In this document: one piece after another, positions 57,714-64,000 of the stretch
How the letters are laid out: every line of letters begins with the position of its first letter
Position numbering within the stretch: position 1 is the first letter of the stretch
From: Sequoia sempervirens
Lineage: Eukaryota; Streptophyta; Pinopsida; Cupressales; Cupressaceae
Direction of reading: 5' to 3'
Length of the DNA stretch: 64,000 nucleotides
Assembly: GCA_007258455.2 (NCBI GenBank)
Contig: VDFB02270651.1
Location: 703,477,360 to 703,541,359 of the forward strand
The notes under the pieces: generated by a model
What the model saw: only the letters and a program-made list of their open reading frames with translations
Told to the model about the DNA's origin: nothing
The model's database searches: none
Translations under genes and position numbers: made by a program

Positions 57714-58712
57714 TTAAGCATTTTCCTTCACCTGTCTTTTAGTATTAGCAGAAGTAGATTCATCTTTTATAGCCAAGAACAAGCATTCATTGTCATCAAA
57801 ATCTCCATAATCAGATTCTTCATCAGAAATATCAACATCCTTATTCACATAATATGCTTTGTTGATCTTCTTACCTTTGTTTTCTTTGCTTAATCTATGT
57901 TGTTTATTCTTCTTAGCTCTTTCTGGACATCTTGAAGCATAATGACCAATTCCTCCACAACTAAAGAATTTAAAAGGTAGCTTACCTTCATACTTACTGG
58001 AGCCCTTTCTCATCCTTCTTACAAAGTTACCTTCTACTTCATCGAGGTTCTCTTCATCTAGATATTCACTACATGTAGCCTTAAAAGTAGTTTCTGATTT
58101 GGATCCATTACTCAAATTTGGTTTTCTCATTTCATAAGATGTTAGAGTACCCAACAATTGATCTTTAGTATAAGTCTTTTAGTCCACATATTCTTCAATA
58201 GAAGATACCTTTTCACTGTATGCATTAGGGAGAGTTTTGAGAATCTTCTTCACTATCTTGGATTCATCCATAGCTACACCAAGTCCTCACATTTCACCTA
58301 CTAGCTCATCCACTCTCCATACATAGGATTTAATGTTCTTATCTTTAGACATATGTAGGATTTCAAATTGTGCTTCCAAGTCCTGTAACTTCGCTTCTTT
58401 GACCTTTTCATTTCTAGCATGAGTTGTTTCCAATGCATCTTAAGCCTCTTTAGCAGTCTTTATATTTACAACTATGATTAACTCAGACTGTGAAATACTA
58501 TTCTTCAGAATGTACTTCGCCTTATTATTTTCTTCAGGTGCCTTGATTTCATCATACGTACTCAGATAATTAGTAGGAGTAGTATATGCAGTCTTATAAG
58601 CTTTTTAAACATCATATACATAGTATTCCAAATATCTTTCCATCTTTATTCTCCAAAGGCCATAGTTAGTCCCATCAAACCTAGGCCACTCAATAGTGAT
58701 CTTGCTCACCAT
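57714..58712 (-). pseudogene. Copia Gag of the 7.1-kb element
   Basis: The start at 58712 reads 'MVSKITIEWPRFDGTNYGLW', a typical Copia Gag beginning ~60 bp inside the 5' LTR. Stops interrupt it before the open C-terminal part (57714-58157). In the zinc knuckle FFSCGGIGHYASRC (about 57925-57966) the first Cys is Phe, so CX2CX4HX4C is incomplete and RNA binding is probably lost. The C-terminal part is rich in Asp, Glu and Lys. Confidence 0.85.
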
Positions 58713-58773
58713 CCTAGACCTTCCTTAAGCGGTTAAGCTCTTCTCCAAAGAACCAAGCTCTAATACCAATCTT

Positions 58774-60086
58774 TGAACAAGACAATTGAGAGGGGGGTGA
58801 ATCAGTTGTAGAAATTTTTTCCTTTAACATTCACCAACGATTAATTCAATTACCATTCAAAAATCCTTTACTCTGCTAATATGATTAATCATTAAGTGCA
58901 AATGCAAAAACTGAAAGAAGCAAAAATCATACACACACAATAGCACCAGATTTACGTGGAAAACCCAATAAGGGAAAAACCACGGTGAGGATTAGCTCAC
59001 AATATAGAGAATATAAAAGCCAAATACAAAGGCTCATTGCTAGAGAAGGCTCATGGCCGAAACAAGACTTACTATTCAAATCAAGACTCATTGTCCAATA
59101 AGGGTTGACCACTCGGAGGGATCATTGCCACACAGATACAAAGAAGATAGAAGATATTTGTTATAGAGAGAAGACAATTTCAATGCAACAAAGATTTCCA
59201 CCACAATTCACTCACACACTTGCAAACATGCTTGAATGATAGAGTACACCTTTAGCTCACTACATTCAGAAACTTGACACTAAGATTCCACATTGATTTG
59301 CTCAACCACACAATCTATTTCGTATTTATCTCACATCTATCTTTCTCTATTTCTTTGCACATATTTCACCAATATCTCATCCTATATTTATACCATCATC
59401 AACTTTGAAACATATCCAAAGTCGTCCACACACACACCATTTGTATTTACAAATTCAAATTAGGTCAGTGCCAAAACATTCTAGGGTAGAATTAGAAGAG
59501 GGTGACCCAAATACATTCTTAATGTGGACCCAAATAAGTACCAACATGCTTCATGAACTTCACAAGTAGTTTTTAACACAAGGTCGGCCAAACCAGTGTA
59601 AAACACATGGAACAATTAAGCACACACAACCTTAGCATGAACTAATCCTCCCAGACAACAAAATTATCTTCAACATGATTATATCAATTTATATCCAGAA
59701 CCACAAGTCATAAAACTTGAACAAGAAGAAATTCAGAGCAACTACATTTCTCCCATACCTCAGCCAGAGACACGAAAAAACACAGTTCACAAATGGTAAA
59801 CATAACTCGCACTATACAACAATCCAGAAACCCAAAATATAGATATAACACCTTCCAAAAACCATGATCAACATATCTAAATCATATGAACATAAGAGAA
59901 AATCCCAGAGAAAACACTGAATTCCTGCAACCTTTCTTCATTAAAATTTTCTCAATATCCTTGACATATATAACCAATAAATTACATCCATGACATTAAT
60001 GACAACAACTAGTTGATAACCAGTTAACCATTTGAAATCAATGACAACACTTTCATTCTTGCATCAACATCTTCATACTTGCAACA
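58774..60086 (-). repeat. 5' LTR of the 7.1-kb Copia element
   Basis: 1313 bp. The TATAAATATA at 59383-59392 (minus strand) is the likely TATA box, about 695 bp from the LTR start. The primer-binding site follows downstream. Confidence 0.9.
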
Positions 60087-61189
60087 TGATCTATCTATAT
60101 CTATGAGCATTTCTGACCCTGAATTATCATACCCCCTATCTCTTGATTTCCTTGTCTTTTTTTTTCCTTTCTTTTTATCTTTCTCTTCTTTGCTTGCTTC
60201 TTGATGTTGTGGTGCCTATGTGTTGTCCCTCACATTTGTGACAACATTTCCACATCTACATCTCATCATGTATCATGAGCCACAACATCTTCGTGTGTTC
60301 TTCCTTTCCTTAGGATGCCACATGCTCCTTCAATTTGCATGCACCATCCTAAGGGTGGGCCCATACCTCTCCTATTTTCAATAAGGTGTATTTGGTGGCC
60401 AATGAATCCCTTGCTAAAAAAATTTACTTTTCAAAAATTGCATCCTTCAAAAAGGATCCCCTTAGCAAGATTTTATTTTAAAATAAAATTCGTATAAAAA
60501 ATAATTAAGAATTCACCTCTGAGGAGGATATTCTTCTATTTTTCAGATTCCTTGATGATAGGATCGTTTGAAAAAATGTTATCAATTTTCAAACAAAGTA
60601 TCCCTTGAGTAGACCTCTATTTATTTTGAAGAGTTCCCGAGGGACCCCTTTGAAAGATTCTCCTTCAATTGCTTGTTCTAAGATATGACTATCTATCTGT
60701 CTGTGTGATTCTTTTCTTGCCAAATATTTTTGTCTACGGATTAACATGGTGCCTTGCAAGACCGAGCACCTATGAGGATCAATCAGACTCTGTGGAGCCT
60801 TTCACATCTAGCCTCCCTCAAGATCGAGCACCTATGGTGCTTCCTTTGTAGGATTGAGCACCTATGAAGAATTTTTCATTCTACAAGATCGAGCACTTGT
60901 AGAACCCTTTTGTTCATCTTTTGTAGGACTGAGCACCTATGGAGTCAACTCTATAGGTTCAAGCACCTATAGAGCCTTTTGTTCACCTTCCGTAGGACCG
61001 AGCACCTGCAATGCTTTTGTTGAAATCTCCCTAGGATCGAGTGCCTGTGGAGCCATCTCTCTCTCTCCTACACTCGAGTTCGCCAGATTGCAGTCTGCTT
61101 CCTCGACAGTTCAAGTATACATTCCTTAGGTTTCTCTCTACTTTATCATGCATTTTTTGACACTTATGCTTGCTAAAGTGGGGGGGAAA
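60087..61189 (+). repeat. Gypsy internal region 1, right part, with GAGCACCTATGGAG minisatellite
   Basis: Continues the gypsy internal sequence after the Copia insertion. At 60758-61060, eight imperfect copies of a unit built on GA(C/T)CGAGCACCTATGGAG occur at about 60762, 60822, 60853, 60887, 60927, 60959, 60998 and 61036. Spacing is 30-60 bp and irregular. The frame 60854-61129 reads through it in Ser/Thr-rich repeats. The region ends at the polypurine tract before LTR B. Confidence 0.7.
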
Positions 61190-62472
61190 TGTAATGGCAT
61201 GAATTTGTAGCCCCTTGCAAATTCTTCGTTTACGCTACCTCCTACCTTAGAGAATTAAACCCAATAATGCACTTCATATTTCTGCCACCTTTCCCTGTCA
61301 ATTTGGTAGTTGCTTTATGTGTTGGTAGGGATATTCTATTGAGGAAACTAGCATGATGCGTAGATGTTTGTGTGGCACGCTATCTTCCTAACAGGATTCC
61401 CACCTCTAGAATTCGCAGAGGCATTACACTCCTCCATTGGACACGAAGTGTAACGTCTCTTGCCCTTCATATTGAATTTTACTAGCTCCTTTGTCTCCAT
61501 TTTCCCCCTTCAAATGCCTATCTCATTCATTCTTTCAGGGTTCTCGATCAAATTCACACTTTGGACAACTCCCTTCACTCACTTTTAGCTCCTTCAAGTT
61601 CTACCACCTCCATTGAAGCTGCAAGTTGATACTTTGTTGGTCTACTCTCATCGTTGTTGTGGAAAAGTTGGTCTTTGAAGGCTTGTACACTCACTCCTTC
61701 TCCCATTTACCTTGAGTGCACATGGTTGAAGGTGATATCACTCCATCTTCCTTTTAATTTGCATTATCATTTTAATATCATAGCATATTGTTGTTCAACA
61801 TATTGCTTGGTATTCTCTTTCAATATCTTTTCTTTATCAAATTTATACAATTGTTGCTATTTGGTTGTTCATGGAGGTGGAAACACCAAAGCGAGGGACT
61901 GACTGAGGCAATCTCTAAACACAACCCCAACATTTTCCCGTCTTATGTGTATAGGTTCTCCTTTAGGTGAAGATATTGAAGATAAAAACTTGTGGGTAGG
62001 AAGGTGTGCTTTCCTCACCCTTCTTTGTCATTTCGTAATTAGTTTTAGTCTTAGTTCTTTTCTCAATATTCTGTTATTTTGTTATTCTCTATTTCTGTCA
62101 TTACATTAAACTACATCCGTTAGGTTGTTAGTAGGTTTTCCTTAGTTTTTGATTGTACTTTATGTTTTCTTTCTATATGGAAGACAATCTCCCCTAGAGA
62201 CTTCAACACACCACGCTGTCATCCATGTCCCACGATGTAGTCCTCTGGCAGTGAGCTATGTAAGTCACAGTCCAGACTCTGGAACTTACTCACTTGACTT
62301 CCTGAAACATGTAGGATCGTAAAAGGACAACAACAACCTAGTTTCTCTTCCTTTCAGCCTTTAAATTTTAAAATCTCCCAAAACATTCTGTTAGCTTGAG
62401 GTAGATTAGGGAAACCTATTGCTCTAGATCCTCCCATGACCTGGGGTCCTGAGCAGTCGATCCCCCTCTACA
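61190..62472 (+). repeat. Gypsy LTR B, shared by two copies
   Basis: 1283 bp. Begins TGTAATGGCATGAATTTG and ends CCCTCTACA. It is preceded by a polypurine tract and followed by TTTTGGTGAACC plus internal sequence. It contains TTTGGTTGTTCATGGAGGTGG and the same short frames as LTR A (compare 50459-50734 with 61654-61902). Confidence 0.9.
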
Positions 62473-62708
62473 TTTTGGTGAACCTAATGCGAACTATTTT
62501 GGTTCTATTTCTTAGTGTTGAAGGAGTATTCTCTTATGTTCTAGGTGTGTGTGTTGCATGGTGCATAGTCTTGCAACCCAACCTCTAACCCCTAGTGGCA
62601 TAGTTAGAAGTATCCCTAAAAATTGTGGAATGAAATCCAGATAGGTCACTGTATGATTGTCAAACCTTTGGGGTGTCCTGAGGAAGTCCTTTTTGGAGTA
62701 CATAAAAG

Positions 62709-63233
62709 ATGGCCTCTTTAATGTATCTTCCCATTCCTTGTGCCCAGCTTGTGAATGGATCACCTGCTATAACCTTTACTTCACAGGACCTTCCCATGAA
62801 TGCGAATAGAGAGCCCTCTACTCTGTACATTCCCACTCTTATCATTAAGAATACCGTGACTGGTATTCTCGTTGATTCTATGTGTCGAGTTAATGTTATT
62901 ACAAAGGAGATTATGCTAATAAACTTCCTGCACAAGGATGGGTACGATGAATCTAAGAGAATGATATGTACAGATGATGGGATTTCCATCCCTCCCATTG
63001 GTTCCATCACCCTTTGAGTAATGGTAGGGCCCAAGACTATGAATTCCCTTTTTGATATTATGCTAGAGTTTGATCTATTCAAAGTGAAGCTAGGCATCCC
63101 ATGGCTAGTTTCCATGAGCGCAGTTGCTTCGGTGATCCATAAATGTTTGAAGTTATCTCATGAGGGCTCTGCGCATGAAACCAGGTATAAACCCTTGGTG
63201 TCGCATGAGGCCTATTCATTAGATCACTTCTAG
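62709..63233 (+). pseudogene. Gypsy retropepsin in copy 2
   Basis: Two frames in the same phase separated by one TGA (63015-63017). 62709-63017 contains 'TGILVDSMCRVNVITKEI', the position of the 'ILVDSGSSVNIL' catalytic motif of gypsy proteases, with Asp-Ser kept but the next Gly changed to Met. 63021-63233 contains 'KLGIPWLVSMSAVASVIHKC', matching the 'LGRPWLHxMxAVPSxLHxxLKF' ending. Downstream frames to 63785 are Pro/Ser-rich linker sequence. RT would lie beyond the window if present. The corresponding part is deleted in copy 1. Confidence 0.8.
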
Positions 63234-64000
63234 TTGGCCCCTATTGGTTCGCTCCCTCCAAGGATGGACCTATTATATCATACTTACGTTAAATACAAGA
63301 ATGGGGGCATAGCATTGACAGTGACCTATCCTCCTTCCCCCTATGCTATTTAAATTAAGGCTTCTATGATAGCGTAGCAACAGGCTGCCTCTTCCTCCTC
63401 TCAAAAGGGGAAGGGGGAGTTTCCTTGCACTCAGGAGCCTTCCTCTTCTTTTGCTATTCCATCTGGTTTCACCTATCACCTCGTTGTAGTGTGTTTGCCT
63501 TCTACCTCCATGTGTCTCATTAGGAGTCTGATGGTTCCTACTCAGCGAAAGGCTAAGCGTCAGGTGTTTGAATTACCTGTCTTTCCCATGGTTCCTCTAT
63601 TCATTGTCTATGGCAAGGGGAGGGGTCTCCTTGGAGTGGCCTCTACGCCTCAACCTCCATGGCCTACTACTATTCCTACTCCTAGGGTGGTGAATGGGAA
63701 GAGGCCTACCACTGAGGCACTTGATTTTGCTTCTCCATTAGTTGTTTCCTTTTTTCCTACATCGGTTGGTCTTGCTTCTATCTAGGAGTCACTCCCAATG
63801 TCGACAATGGCTGTGATGGACACTCCCATGGTAGAACAAAAGCCTTCTCCTCCTCCTCAAGCTACAACTTCTAGCTCTCAGAGCTAAAGAAACTGCCTTG
63901 TGTGTGAGCATAAACATTGGAGGATGACTCTAGCGACTGAATAGGCTTCCTTGTATAGATTGGAAGGGGAGTCAAAAACCCCTATTGTGGCATCTCCTAT
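63234..64000 (+). other. Gypsy internal region 2, linker
   Basis: Pro/Ser/Thr-rich low-constraint sequence after the protease. From 63783 (AGGAGTCACTCCCAATG) it again matches copy 1 (from about 51708). Frame 63489-63785 has no motif. It continues past the window. Confidence 0.55.

Larger units (their letters stand above)
52974..60086 (-). mobile_element. Full-length but dead Copia element, 7.1 kb
   Basis: LTRs at 52974-54310 and 58774-60086. On the minus strand both begin TGTTGCAAG and end TTGTTCA. The primer site TGGTATTAGAGCTTGGTTC lies inside the 5' LTR (about 58750-58768) and the polypurine tract AAAAAGGGGGAGAT abuts the 3' LTR. All domains appear in Copia order: gag, protease, integrase, RT, RNase H. 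Catalytic residues and frames are broken throughout. The 8-bp sequence TGATCTAT flanks it directly on both sides (52966-52973 and 60087-60094). Confidence 0.95.
50022..64000 (+). mobile_element. Ty3/gypsy tandem array: LTR-internal-LTR-internal
   Basis: LTR A (50022-51290), internal region 1 (51291-61189, containing the 7.1-kb Copia insertion), LTR B (61190-62472) and internal region 2 (62473 to the window edge). Both LTRs are followed by the same start of internal sequence, beginning TTTGGTGAACC and running through TTCTAGGTGTG, GTGTTGCA and GGGGTGTCCT. LTR B is preceded by the polypurine tract AAAGTGGGGGGGAAA, so it serves as the 3' LTR of copy 1 and the 5' LTR of copy 2. Gypsy assignment rests on the protease in copy 2. 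No RT was found in either copy. Confidence 0.85.

Overview
This is plant nuclear DNA from a large, repeat-rich genome. The evidence is remnants of plant genes (a plant-type homoserine kinase, B-type cyclin-dependent kinase exons, PPR fragments) together with Ty1/copia and Ty3/gypsy retrotransposons, several with primer-binding sites matching initiator tRNA-Met. A gymnosperm, probably a conifer, is my best guess from the style of the repeats, but nothing in the sequence proves it. A run of exactly 100 N (22653-22752) marks an assembly gap of unknown true size.

Region by region. 1-5.4 kb (+): a broken acidic/coiled-coil ORF of unknown family, a palindrome cluster, then a Gln/Pro-rich ORF followed by small exon-like blocks; one apparent intron carries inverted duplications of PPR-gene fragments. 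5.4-8.7 kb: little, apart from a TGTATAC-rich minisatellite and one isolated copy of a ~358-bp satellite. 8.7-12.8 kb (-): a long decayed gene of unknown family with a 261-bp in-frame tandem duplication. 12.9-17.4 kb: T-poor degenerate ~190-bp repeats, then an array of seven full units and one partial unit of the ~358-bp satellite. 18.8-22.2 kb (-): two tandem copies of the last exon of a CDKB-like kinase downstream of a decayed transposase-like gene. 22.7-25.2 kb (+): the 3' end of a Copia element. 27-28.7 kb: a minisatellite and a non-autonomous DNA transposon with flanking 10-bp repeats.

29.7-31.7 kb holds the only ordinary genes: an intact-looking LTO1/ORAOV1 homologue and, about 160 bp downstream, a homoserine kinase pseudogene broken by a 412-bp insertion, stop codons, a frameshift and a deletion. 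32.9-36.4 kb: a triplicated 134-bp exon-like unit, a probable SINE and a small complete non-autonomous LTR element. 39.5-64 kb is a nested retrotransposon pile. Two minus-strand Copia elements (39542-44006 and 44595-48680), both lacking most of pol, lie in or beside an older plus-strand gypsy remnant. A gypsy element follows from 50022; its second LTR (61190-62472) is followed by another copy of the same internal sequence, giving an LTR-internal-LTR-internal array. A 7.1-kb minus-strand Copia (52974-60086) sits inside the first internal region.

Nothing here forms a pathway or operon. LTO1 is the one locus I would expect to be functional. Most other open frames are decayed transposon genes or shadows. 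Identity statements are by eye; no alignment or database search was possible.
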